From positions 3,720,001 through 3,784,000 of the forward strand of contig NZ_CP092462.1 of assembly GCF_022387135.1 (NCBI RefSeq): a stretch of DNA of 64,000 nt. The letters are read 5' to 3'. The notes beneath the pieces were generated by a model. The model was not told the DNA's origin and ran no database searches. It saw only the letters and a program-made list of their open reading frames with translations. Position 1 is the first letter of the stretch. Each line of letters begins with the position of its first letter. Made by a program: the position numbers and the translations under genes. The DNA comes from Comamonas sp. B21-038. GTDB taxonomy: Bacteria > Pseudomonadota > Gammaproteobacteria > Burkholderiales > Burkholderiaceae_C. Shown here piece after piece: positions 53,638 through 61,632 of the stretch.

Positions 53638-54585
53638 CTAGACCGAAGTGCTGGAGTGACGGGGCTGGCGGGCCTGGTCCAGGCTGGCCTGCAAGGCCGC
53701 GATCAGCTGCTGGCTCACCAGCTTGACCACCGGGCCCGGCGGCCGGGTGGCGTCCACCGCCACGCTGATGTCCTGCGGCTCGGCGCCCTGGTCGCGAATG
53801 GGGATGAACACCAGCGCACCGGCCGCCAGTTCGGGCGCCACATCCAGCTCCGAGGTAAAGATCAGGCGCTGCCCGCCCAGCGCCAGCTGTTTGACCAGTT
53901 GCAGCGAATTGCTTTCGACAAAGCCCCGCGCATCCTTGAACAGCCAGCTGAACTGCGCCTCCAGCAGGCGGCGGATGGTGATGGCGCGGCTTTGCAGCGC
54001 GATCGGGTAGGCGGTGGCCTCCTGAAAACTGACGGTCTTGCGCCCGGCCAGCGCATGGCCCGGAGCCACGACACAGCCCAGCGGCAGCTGGGCTTTCCAC
54101 AGCACCAGCAGCTCACGGCGTGGCGCCAGGTTGAAGATGGCGGCCAGGTCGGCCTTGCCGGTCATCAGCGCGGTCTCGGCATCGTCGGGGGTGCTCAGCT
54201 CGACGGACAGGCTGACCAGCGGGTGCTCGGCATTGAGCGCCTCGACCAGCGCTGGCAACACGCCGGTGGCATGGCTGTCCATCGCCACCAGCGACACATG
54301 GCCCTGGTGGATGCCCTGAATGCGCCGCACCTCGGCCACCATGCGGGTCTCATCCTGGCGCCAGCGGCGGGCCATCGTGATCAGCGCGTCACCGGAGGCC
54401 GTCAGCCGCATGCCGCGCGGCATGCGCTCGAACAGCGGAACGCCCAACTCCTCCTCCAGCGCCAGAATCTGGCGGTTGATGGCGGAGGCAGCCACATGCA
54501 ACTCGCGGGCAGCCTTCTGGATCGAGCCCGAGCGGGCGACCTGGTCCGCATAGCGCAGCGCGGTAGGTACAAGCGAATGGCGCAT
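53638..54585 (-). CDS. LysR-family regulator divergent from uraD
   Basis: A 315-aa LysR protein with an N-terminal winged helix (residues 5-65, with SIQKAARELHVAASAINRQ) and an effector domain. The C-terminal 20 residues are a low-complexity Gln/Ser tail. It is divergent from uraD and a Bug receptor across 101 bases that contain two interleaved dyads. Control of that unit is likely; the ligand is unknown. Confidence 0.88.
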   Translation of the reverse strand: MRHSLVPTALRYADQVARSGSIQKAARELHVAASAINRQILALEEELGVPLFERMPRGMRLTASGDALITMARRWRQDETRMVAEVRRIQGIHQGHVSLVAMDSHATGVLPALVEALNAEHPLVSLSVELSTPDDAETALMTGKADLAAIFNLAPRRELLVLWKAQLPLGCVVAPGHALAGRKTVSFQEATAYPIALQSRAITIRRLLEAQFSWLFKDARGFVESNSLQLVKQLALGGQRLIFTSELDVAPELAAGALVFIPIRDQGAEPQDISVAVDATRPPGPVVKLVSQQLIAALQASLDQARQPRHSSTSV

Positions 54586-54630
54586 AAGGGGTCTCTCCGG
54601 AATGCCGCGATTGTACTAATTTTGCGTATG

Positions 54631-54662
54631 CATCATTGCCAAACCTATGATGGACGGCAATG
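54631..54662. promoter_or_regulatory. Two interleaved dyads between LysR and uraD
   Basis: CATCAT-N10-ATGATG (54631-54636, 54647-54652) and CATTGCC-N15-GGCAATG (54634-54640, 54656-54662) overlap. LysR sites often have paired dyads of this type near a divergent promoter, so this is a good candidate operator. Confidence 0.5.
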
Positions 54663-54686
54663 CTCTGCAGCCCTAGCATGGGCTGC

Positions 54687-55232
54687 ATGACACCTGCTGA
54701 ACGCCTTGACTACCTCAACCATTGCAGCCCCGACGACTTCTGCGCAGCGATGGCCGACATCTGGGAGCATGCGCCCTGGGTGGCAGCGCAGACCGTGGCG
54801 CTGCGCCCCTTTGCCAGCGCCGATGCCTTGCACAGCGCCATGCTGGCCGTGGTCGCCGGTCTGGATGAACCGGCGCGCATCCGCTTTTATGCGGGCCACC
54901 CGGAGCTGGGCGGCGAGCTGGCCCGAACAGGGGCGATGAATGCCGCATCCACCGACGAGCAGGCCAGCCTGGGACTGGGCCAGCTGCAGGCCGCCGAGGC
55001 CCAGCGTTGGGATGGTCTGAACCGCGCCTACCGTGAGCGCTTTGGCTTTCCCTTCATTCTCTGCATCCGCAAGCACAGCCTGGCATCGGCCTTGCTTGTG
55101 TTCGAGCAGCGCCTGGGGCACACCCGGCAGAGGGAGCTGCAACTGGCGCTGAACGAGATTGCGGCCATCAGCCGCCTGCGGCTCGCGCGTTACCTGCAGG
55201 AAGCCGATCCCGCCCCGGTCTGCACGCATTGA
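54687..55232 (+). CDS. uraD: OHCU decarboxylase UraD
   Basis: 2-oxo-4-hydroxy-4-carboxy-5-ureidoimidazoline decarboxylase makes S-allantoin in the last step of uric acid degradation. The 181 aa contain GHPELGG near residue 72 and FGFPFILCIRK near residue 117, both family landmarks. The ATG at 54687 is chosen among three nearby ATGs by family length. It has no strong ribosome site. Other urate or allantoin genes are absent from the window, so it is a displaced member or works with distant genes. The Bug receptor follows after 19 bases. Confidence 0.88.
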   Translation: MTPAERLDYLNHCSPDDFCAAMADIWEHAPWVAAQTVALRPFASADALHSAMLAVVAGLDEPARIRFYAGHPELGGELARTGAMNAASTDEQASLGLGQLQAAEAQRWDGLNRAYRERFGFPFILCIRKHSLASALLVFEQRLGHTRQRELQLALNEIAAISRLRLARYLQEADPAPVCTH

Positions 55233-55251
55233 CTTTTCAGGAGTGTTCACC

Positions 55252-56229
55252 ATGCATCGTCGTCTCCACCTTATCAGCCTGGCCGCATCGCTGGGTCTGC
55301 TGGCCTTCAGCGCGCAGGCGCAGACTGCCAGCTATCCGAACCACCCCGTCAAAGTGGTGGTCGCCCTGCCCGCAGGCGGCGGTGTGGACATGATCGCGCG
55401 CCTGGTGGGCCAGCAGCTGCAGGCCGGCACCGGCCAGCCTTTCATCGTCGACAACCGCGCGGGCGCCTCAGGCCGCATCGGCCTGCCGGCCGTTGCCAAG
55501 GCCAGCCCCGATGGCTACACCCTGATGGCCTCGCCGGCGTCCTTTCTGACCACCAACAAAAGCATCTTCAAGGACCTGCCCTACGACCCGCAGGCCGACT
55601 TTGCGCCCATCACCAAACTGGCGAACCAGGCCATGGTGCTGGTGGTCAGGGACCGCAAGAAATTCCCCAACGCCGCTGCCGTGCTGGCCGCTGCCAAGGC
55701 CCAGCCCACCGTCGTGACCTATGCCAGCTCGGGCGAAGGCAGCCCCCAGCATCTGGCGGCGCTGATGTTCGAGACCCGGGGCCAGCTGCAGATGACGCAT
55801 GTGCCGTACAAGGGCGGCGCCCTCGCCATCAACGACATGCTCGGCGGCAATGTGGACCTGCTGTTTGCGCCGTTGCCCGAAGCCCTGCCCCACCTCAAAT
55901 CGGGCAAGCTCACGGCGCTGGCGCTGATGAGCGACAAGCGCTCGCCGTTGATTGCCGAGGTGCCGACGATGGCGGAGGCCGGCATTCCCGACATGGTGAT
56001 GCAGACCTGGATCGGCCTGCTGGCCCCGGCGCGCACGCCGCGCCCGATTGTCGATGCGCTCAACCGCCAGGTGCAGGCCATCTTGCTGCGCGATGACATC
56101 AAGCAGCAGTTGCAGGACGTGGGCATGGAAGTGGCGCCCACGACACCGGAGCAGTTCCAGCAAACCATTGCGCAGGAGATCAGCCTGCATGCACAGCTGG
56201 TCAAGGCCGCAGGCCTGGTGCCGCAATAG
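55252..56229 (+). CDS. Bug-family receptor downstream of uraD
   Basis: A 325-aa Bug/TctC-type periplasmic receptor with a signal peptide cleaved after AQA near residue 24. AGGAG lies eight bases before the ATG at 55252. Landmarks are YPNHPVKVVVALPAGGGVD, DNRAGASGRIG and DGYTLMASP. It follows uraD closely and is probably co-transcribed with it under the divergent LysR protein. A ligand related to purine breakdown, such as an ureido acid, is conceivable but not shown. No tctAB genes are nearby. Confidence 0.9.
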   Translation: MHRRLHLISLAASLGLLAFSAQAQTASYPNHPVKVVVALPAGGGVDMIARLVGQQLQAGTGQPFIVDNRAGASGRIGLPAVAKASPDGYTLMASPASFLTTNKSIFKDLPYDPQADFAPITKLANQAMVLVVRDRKKFPNAAAVLAAAKAQPTVVTYASSGEGSPQHLAALMFETRGQLQMTHVPYKGGALAINDMLGGNVDLLFAPLPEALPHLKSGKLTALALMSDKRSPLIAEVPTMAEAGIPDMVMQTWIGLLAPARTPRPIVDALNRQVQAILLRDDIKQQLQDVGMEVAPTTPEQFQQTIAQEISLHAQLVKAAGLVPQ

Positions 56230-56232
56230 CGC

Positions 56233-56260
56233 AAAAAGACCAGGGGCCTGGCCCCTGGTC
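56233..56260 (-). terminator. Terminator of the second amino-acid receptor gene
   Basis: A 10-bp stem (GACCAGGGGC/GCCCCTGGTC) with a 3-base loop and a five-T tract on the minus strand, 48 bases after the receptor stop. It may also help end the convergent Bug transcript, although the plus strand lacks a T tract. Confidence 0.9.
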
Positions 56261-56307
56261 CTCGTCGATTGCTTCATCGCGGCCCGTGTTCAATCTCCAA
56301 CGGACGC

Positions 56308-57207
56308 TCAGATTCCCTTGGATGAGGGGTTGGCAAAGGCATCACGCGTTTCGGCGTTCAGCGGGTAGTTGATGTTGATGCCCTTGGGTGCAATCGGCGA
56401 CATGAACCAGCGGTTGTAGAGCTTTTCCATCTCGCCCGATTGCATCAGGCCGGTGACGGTCTCGTCCACCAGCTGCTTGAAGGCCGGGTCGTCATTGCGC
56501 AGCATCAGGGCCTGGTTCTCGGTGCGCAGGCTCTCGCCAACGATTTCGTAGTTCTGCGGATCGCGCGCATTGGCGATCTGGCCGGCCAGCAGGATATCGT
56601 CCAGCACAAAGGCGGCAGCCTTGTCGCCCTGCACCAGCAGGAAGGACTCGGTATGGTCCTTGCCCGGCACATTGGTGATGTCGAGCTTGCTGGCACGGTC
56701 GGCCTGGCGCAGCAGGCGGAACGACGTGGTGCCGGTGGTGGTGGCCACCGACTTGCCCTGCAGATCGGCAATGCTCTGGATGCCCGAACTCTTCTTGACC
56801 AGCATGCGCACGTTGTAGCGGAAGATGTCCGGCGAGAAGGCCACCTGCTTTTGGCGCTCCACCAGGTTGGTGGTCGAGCCGCATTCCAGATCCACCGTGC
56901 CGTTTTGCACCAGCGGAATGCGGTTAGCCGACGTGACGGCCTGGTAGTTCACCTTCAGCGCCGGCAGCTGGAGCTTGGTTTTGACCGCCTCCAGGATGTG
57001 TGCGCAGATGTCCATGCTGTAGCCGATGGGCTTGAGGTTGGCGTCCAGGTAGGAGAAGCCGAACGAGGCCTCGCGGTAGCCCAGCGTGATGGCGCCCGAG
57101 CTTTTGATCTTGTCCAGCGTGCTGCTGCTTTGCGCCATCGCCGCCACGGACGCACACGCCAGCGCCGCCAGTGCCACCGCGCGCTTCACACCCATTTTTC
57201 CTTGCAT
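56308..57207 (-). CDS. Stand-alone amino-acid ABC transporter substrate-binding protein
   Basis: A GltI-like periplasmic receptor of 299 aa with a signal peptide cleaved after AMA near residue 25. It shares with GltI the stretches NGTVDLECGSTTN, TTTGTTS and the KLYNRWF helix. The ATG at 57207 is nine bases after AGGAGG; two earlier ATGs are too close. It has no permease or ATPase genes beside it and a terminator follows, so it may feed the gltJKL transporter or another one. It is divergent from an RpiR regulator, which probably controls it. Confidence 0.9.
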   Translation of the reverse strand: MQGKMGVKRAVALAALACASVAAMAQSSSTLDKIKSSGAITLGYREASFGFSYLDANLKPIGYSMDICAHILEAVKTKLQLPALKVNYQAVTSANRIPLVQNGTVDLECGSTTNLVERQKQVAFSPDIFRYNVRMLVKKSSGIQSIADLQGKSVATTTGTTSFRLLRQADRASKLDITNVPGKDHTESFLLVQGDKAAAFVLDDILLAGQIANARDPQNYEIVGESLRTENQALMLRNDDPAFKQLVDETVTGLMQSGEMEKLYNRWFMSPIAPKGININYPLNAETRDAFANPSSKGI

Positions 57208-57290
57208 AACCATCATCCTCCTGGCACCCCATTGGTACCGGCCAGTGCCTTGCGGCGTTTCAGAACTTTTGCTCCTTATTTATTTTTTTT

Positions 57291-57304
57291 GGATCATATG
57301 TTCC
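57291..57304. promoter_or_regulatory. Imperfect palindrome between the receptor and rpiR genes
   Basis: GGATCATATGTTCC is symmetrical at 12 of 14 positions, and CATAT recurs at once downstream (57305-57309). It lies 56-69 bases upstream of the RpiR ATG. A plausible RpiR site. Confidence 0.4.
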
Positions 57305-57359
57305 ATATCGCACAATAGCTACCCGTGATTTCCCTAAATCTGAAGAAAGACCCGCCGCC

Positions 57360-58226
57360 ATGGGCGTAATCGACCAACTGCGAGACCGCTTTGCCTCCCT
57401 GAGCCCTTCGCTGCAGCAAGTGGCGCGCTATGTGCTCGACCACCCCAATGATGTGGTGACCCAATCGATGCGCACCGTCGGCCAGCATGCGCAGGTGCCG
57501 CCCACCACCTTGGTGCGCTTCGCCCAGACCTGCGGCTTTGAGGGCTGGAACCCGTTCAAGCAGGCGCTGACCGCTGACATGGGCCTGGCCAGCGAAGCGG
57601 GCAACCAGTATGGTGAGCGGGCCCGCAGCCTGATGGGCCGCGCGCGCGACAAGCAGCTCACCGCCGAGATGTTTGCGATGCAGCGCAGCAACCTCGACCT
57701 GACCGAGCAGCACAGCGCAGCGCGCCTGGTGACCGCCGCCAAGCTGCTGGAAAAAGCCGGCCAGGTGCATGTGATGGGCATGCGCGCCTGCTTTCCGGTG
57801 GCCTTTTCGCTGGTCTATGTCTACCGCCTGTTTCGCCGCTCGGTGCATCTGCTCGAAGGCATGGGCGGCGTGCGCGAGATGCAGCTGCGCGCGATCGACC
57901 AGGGCGATGTGCTGGTCGCCATCAGCTTTGCGCCTTACTCGCAGGAGACCGTGCATGCGGTGGAACTGGCCCGTGCGCGAGGCTGCAAGGTGCTGGCCTT
58001 GACCGACAGCCTGGCCTCGCCGCTGTCACTGGCGGCCGATGAAACCCTGCTGTTTGCCGTCAACAGCCCCTCCTTCTTTCCCTCCGTCACCGCTGCCCAG
58101 GCGCTGTCCGAATCGCTGCTGGAGGTGCTGGTCAGCCGCGCCGGCCCGCAGGCGGTGGCCCGCATCGAGTCGGCCGAGGGCGAGTTGCACGACAGCGGCG
58201 TCTATGTGCAGCCGGTACGCAAGTAA
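57360..58226 (+). CDS. MurR/RpiR-family regulator
   Basis: A 288-aa regulator. The N-terminal helix-turn-helix (residues 1-75) contains LSPSLQQVARYVLDHPNDVV and PPTTLVRFAQTCGFEGW. The C-terminal SIS domain (about 115-255) contains HVMGMRACFPVAFSLVY and DVLVAISFAPYSQETV, a typical phosphosugar-binding fold. It is divergent from the amino-acid receptor. Its effector is therefore not obvious: RpiR proteins usually sense sugar phosphates but amino acid or organic acid responses are also known. Confidence 0.9.
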   Translation: MGVIDQLRDRFASLSPSLQQVARYVLDHPNDVVTQSMRTVGQHAQVPPTTLVRFAQTCGFEGWNPFKQALTADMGLASEAGNQYGERARSLMGRARDKQLTAEMFAMQRSNLDLTEQHSAARLVTAAKLLEKAGQVHVMGMRACFPVAFSLVYVYRLFRRSVHLLEGMGGVREMQLRAIDQGDVLVAISFAPYSQETVHAVELARARGCKVLALTDSLASPLSLAADETLLFAVNSPSFFPSVTAAQALSESLLEVLVSRAGPQAVARIESAEGELHDSGVYVQPVRK

Positions 58227-58235
58227 ACTCGTGCG

Positions 58236-59480
58236 ATGAAAACATATATGGTCGGCGGCGCAGTGCGGGACCGCCTCTTGGGACTGCCGGTGAATGACCA
58301 CGACTGGGTGGTCGTCGGCTCCACGCCCGAGGCCATGCTGGCCCAGGGCTTTGTGCCGGTCGGCAAGGATTTCCCGGTCTTTCTGCATCCCCGCACGCAT
58401 GAGGAATATGCGCTGGCCCGCACCGAGCGCAAGTCCGGCCGGGGCTACCGGGGCTTCAGCATCGCTACCTCGCCCGATGTGACCCTGGAGCAGGACCTGG
58501 CCCGGCGCGACCTGACGATCAATGCGATGGCCGCCCCCGTCGGCTGGAATGGCAGCGACCCGGTGACCGACCCCTATGGCGGCCAGGCCGATCTGCAGGC
58601 CCGGGTGCTGCGCCATGTGACCGAGGCCTTCCGCGAAGACCCGGTGCGCATCCTGCGCTTGGCGCGCTTTGCGGCGCGCTTCCATGATTTCTCCGTCGCC
58701 CCGGAAACCGTCGCGCTAATGCGCCAGATGGTGGCCGATGGCGAGGTCGATGCGCTGGTGCCCGAGCGCGTCTGGCAGGAGCTGGCGCGCGGCCTGATGG
58801 AGGCCCGGCCCTCCCGCATGTTCGAAGTGCTGCGCGATTGCGGCGCACTCGCCCGCCTGCTGCCCGAACTGGACCGCCTTTGGGGCGTGCCCCAGCGCGC
58901 CGACTACCACCCCGAGGTGGATACCGGCGTCCACGTGATGATGGTGCTGGACCGCGCCGCCCAGCTGGATGCGCCGCTGCCCGTGCGCTGGGCCTGCCTG
59001 GCGCATGACCTGGGCAAGGGCACGACGCCGGCCGATGTGCTGCCCCGCCATATCGGCCATGAGGAGCGCAGCGTCGACCTGGCCCGCCAGGTACAACAGC
59101 GCCTGCGCGTTCCCAGTGACTGCGCCGAACTGGCGCTGGTGGTCGCCGCCGAGCACGGCAATATCCACCGCAGCCCGGGCATTGCAGCCGCTGCCGTCGT
59201 GCGCCTGCTCGAGCGCTGCGACGCGTTCCGCAAACCCGATCGCTTTGCGCAGGCGCTGCTGGCCTGCCAGTGCGATGCGCAGGGGCGGCTGGGGCTGGAA
59301 GACAAGCCCTACCCGCAACGCGCACAGCTGCTGCGCCTACTGGCCGCCGCGCAAGCCGTCAGCACCAAGGAAGTGGCAGAACGCGCCGCCCGCACCGGCC
59401 GCCAAGGCGCCGAGATTGGCGCGATGGTGCATGAGGCGCGTTGCCAGGCGGTGGCACAGGAGATGAAGGCAGAGCAGTAA
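58236..59480 (+). CDS. cca: Multifunctional CCA tRNA nucleotidyltransferase
   Basis: Adds or repairs the 3' CCA of tRNAs. The 414 aa start with [23 protein letters not shown], the nucleotidyltransferase core whose DHD aspartates bind metal. [11 protein letters not shown] follows near residue 90. An HD phosphohydrolase motif HDLGKGTTP lies near residue 250, as in the multifunctional betaproteobacterial and gammaproteobacterial type. It starts ten bases after the rpiR stop, and its TAA overlaps the next ATG by one base. Confidence 0.95.
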   Translation: MKTYMVGGAVRDRLLGLPVNDHDWVVVGSTPEAMLAQGFVPVGKDFPVFLHPRTHEEYALARTERKSGRGYRGFSIATSPDVTLEQDLARRDLTINAMAAPVGWNGSDPVTDPYGGQADLQARVLRHVTEAFREDPVRILRLARFAARFHDFSVAPETVALMRQMVADGEVDALVPERVWQELARGLMEARPSRMFEVLRDCGALARLLPELDRLWGVPQRADYHPEVDTGVHVMMVLDRAAQLDAPLPVRWACLAHDLGKGTTPADVLPRHIGHEERSVDLARQVQQRLRVPSDCAELALVVAAEHGNIHRSPGIAAAAVVRLLERCDAFRKPDRFAQALLACQCDAQGRLGLEDKPYPQRAQLLRLLAAAQAVSTKEVAERAARTGRQGAEIGAMVHEARCQAVAQEMKAEQ

Positions 59481-59989
59481 TGGCTTTTAGAAATTTACTG
59501 ACGCCCACGCTGTACCTGCGCATTGCACCCGATTCGGTCCTGATCCGCAGCAGCAACAGCGATGCCGTATGGAGCGATGAGGCGGTGCTTGCCTTGCGGG
59601 CAGGCCCCTCGACCAGTGTTTTGGCCGCTGGTGCTGCAGCACGGTTGGCAGTGGCGCAAACCCCGGGAGCCATTCTGTGCAAGCCGTTTGGTCACCCCCG
59701 TTGCCTGATCAGCGATTACACAGCAGCGGAGGCGTTTCTGAAACATGCGCTGCTGTCCTATCTCAAGCTCAGGCGCGTCAATCGCTGGTTGATGCCTTCG
59801 CCACACATGTTGCTGCATCCTTGCCCTTCGCCCGCCCAGGCAGTGGGGGATCTGACAGGGGTAGAGCACCGCGCCCTGCGAGAGCTGGGCCAACGCTGCG
59901 GGGCCCGCAATGTGGAGTTAATGGCATCTGCAGCCCTGAGCGAAGCACAGATTCAGGCACTGATGCAAAGAGGGCCTGTTCGTGGCTAG
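59480..59989 (+). CDS. Short MreB-like (actin-fold N-terminal) protein
   Basis: A 169-aa protein. The stretch LLTPTLYLRIAPDSVLIRSSNS followed by AAGAAARLAV and HPRCLISDYTAAEAFLKHAL resembles the start of MreB, where the filament-forming actin fold begins, but the protein ends where the second half of the fold would start. It may be a stand-alone subdomain. Its ATG overlaps the cca stop (TAATG), so it is translationally coupled to the tRNA enzyme. A role in cell shape is suggested by the similarity only. It is convergent with spoVR, 14 bases away. Confidence 0.65.
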   Translation: MAFRNLLTPTLYLRIAPDSVLIRSSNSDAVWSDEAVLALRAGPSTSVLAAGAAARLAVAQTPGAILCKPFGHPRCLISDYTAAEAFLKHALLSYLKLRRVNRWLMPSPHMLLHPCPSPAQAVGDLTGVEHRALRELGQRCGARNVELMASAALSEAQIQALMQRGPVRG

Positions 59990-60003
59990 CCCCACCCACC
60001 GCC

Positions 60004-61632
60004 TCAGGAAGGCGGAGGCACCACGGAGTGCAGCAGCACCGGCACATTGCCATCGCCATTGACGCTTTCCAGCTGCACGCCAAAGCCCCACAACCGCGCC
60101 GCGTGCTTGAGCACTTCCTGCACATCGTCGGCCAGCGGGCGGCCCTGGTACTGGGTGTGGCGCAGGGTCAGGCAGCGGTCGCCGCGCAGGTTCACGTTCC
60201 AGACCTGGATATTGGGCTCGCGTGCGCCCAGGTCGTACTGCTGTGACAAGGTCTGGCGCAGGTTGCGGTAGCCATCCTCGTTGTGGATCGCGCTGACCAG
60301 CAGCTCGCGTTCGCTGGCATCGTCATGGATGGAGAACAGGCGCATGTCGCGCATCAGCTTGGGGCTCAGGTACTGGCCGACAAAGCTCTCGTCCTTGTAG
60401 TTCTGCATGGCATGGTGCAGCGCCGGCAGCCAGGGCGTGCCGGCCAGATCGGGGAACCAGCGCCGGTCTTCGTCGGTCGGGTGCTCGCAGATGCGCTGGA
60501 TGTCGCGGTACATCGCAAAGCCCAGTGCATAGGGGTTGATGCCGCTGTAGGCACGGTGGCCGGCAGGCGGCTGGTAGATCACATTGGTGTGCGACGACAG
60601 CCATTCGATCATCACGCCATCGGTGAGCCAGCCCTCGTCGTACAAAGTGTTGAGCAAGGTGTAGTGCCAGAAGGTGGCCCAGCCCTCGTTCATCACCTGG
60701 GTCTGGCGCTGGGGGTAGAAGTACTGGGCGATCTTGCGCACGATGCGCACCACCTCGCGCTGCCAGGGCTCCAGCAGCGGGGCATTCTTTTCGATGAAGT
60801 ACAGCAGGTTTTCTTCCGGCTCCTTGGGAAAGCGCTCATGGTGCTGCACCGGGCTGTTCTTGTCGGGGCGCGCAGGCAAGGTGCGCCATAGCTCGTTGAC
60901 CTGCTGCTGGGCATAGGCCTCGCGCTGCTCACGCTCGGCACGCTCGCGCGCCAGGGTTTTCTTGGACGGGCGGCGGTAGCGGTCCACCCCCAGGTTGGCC
61001 AGCGCGTGGCAGGAATCGAGCCACTGCTCCACCGTATCCAAGCCGTGCTTTTCCTCGCACTGGGCGATGAAGTCGCGGGCATACACCAGGTAGTCGATGA
61101 TGCTGCCCGCATCGGTCCACATGCCGAACAGGTAATTGCCTTTGAAAAAGCTGTTGTGCCCATAGGCCGCATGGGCAATCACCAGCGCCTGCATCGCGGT
61201 GGTGTTCTCCTCCATCAGGTAGCTGATGCAGGGGTTGGCGTTGATGACGATCTCGTAGGCCAGGCCCATATGGCCGCGGCGGTAGCGGCGCTCGGTGGCC
61301 AGAAACTCCTTGCCATAGCTCCAGTGCCGGTACCCCACCGGCATGCCGACACTGGCATAGGCGTCCATCATCTGCTCGGCCGAGATCACCTCAAGCTGGT
61401 TGGGGTAGGTGTCCAGCCCGTAGCGCTCGGCGGTCTGCGCAATGGCAGCGTGGTAGCGCTCGATCAGCTCGAAGGTCCAGTCGCTGGGGTCGGGGAGCGG
61501 CTGCCGGGGCCGCTGGCCCGCAGGCCGGGGCGTGGCGGGCACATCGCGCTGCGAGCGGTCAGCGGACAATGGCACTTTCCAATGCGGGGAGCCCTTGCGC
61601 CGTGCAAGCACGGGGTATTGCGACGGATTCAT
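60004..61632 (-). CDS. SpoVR family protein
   Basis: A 542-aa SpoVR/YcgB-like protein, whose family affects stress and sporulation-like states in many bacteria with unknown biochemistry. Landmarks are WTFELIERYHAAIAQTAERYGLDTYPNQLEVI, GYRHWSYGKEFLATERRYRRGHMGLAYEIVINANPC and HAAYGHNSFFKGNYLF. The N-terminal 55 residues are an extra, arginine-rich extension. The ATG overlaps the yeaH stop by four bases (ATGA). It belongs to the prkA-yeaH-spoVR cluster. Confidence 0.93.
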   Translation of the reverse strand: MNPSQYPVLARRKGSPHWKVPLSADRSQRDVPATPRPAGQRPRQPLPDPSDWTFELIERYHAAIAQTAERYGLDTYPNQLEVISAEQMMDAYASVGMPVGYRHWSYGKEFLATERRYRRGHMGLAYEIVINANPCISYLMEENTTAMQALVIAHAAYGHNSFFKGNYLFGMWTDAGSIIDYLVYARDFIAQCEEKHGLDTVEQWLDSCHALANLGVDRYRRPSKKTLARERAEREQREAYAQQQVNELWRTLPARPDKNSPVQHHERFPKEPEENLLYFIEKNAPLLEPWQREVVRIVRKIAQYFYPQRQTQVMNEGWATFWHYTLLNTLYDEGWLTDGVMIEWLSSHTNVIYQPPAGHRAYSGINPYALGFAMYRDIQRICEHPTDEDRRWFPDLAGTPWLPALHHAMQNYKDESFVGQYLSPKLMRDMRLFSIHDDASERELLVSAIHNEDGYRNLRQTLSQQYDLGAREPNIQVWNVNLRGDRCLTLRHTQYQGRPLADDVQEVLKHAARLWGFGVQLESVNGDGNVPVLLHSVVPPPS

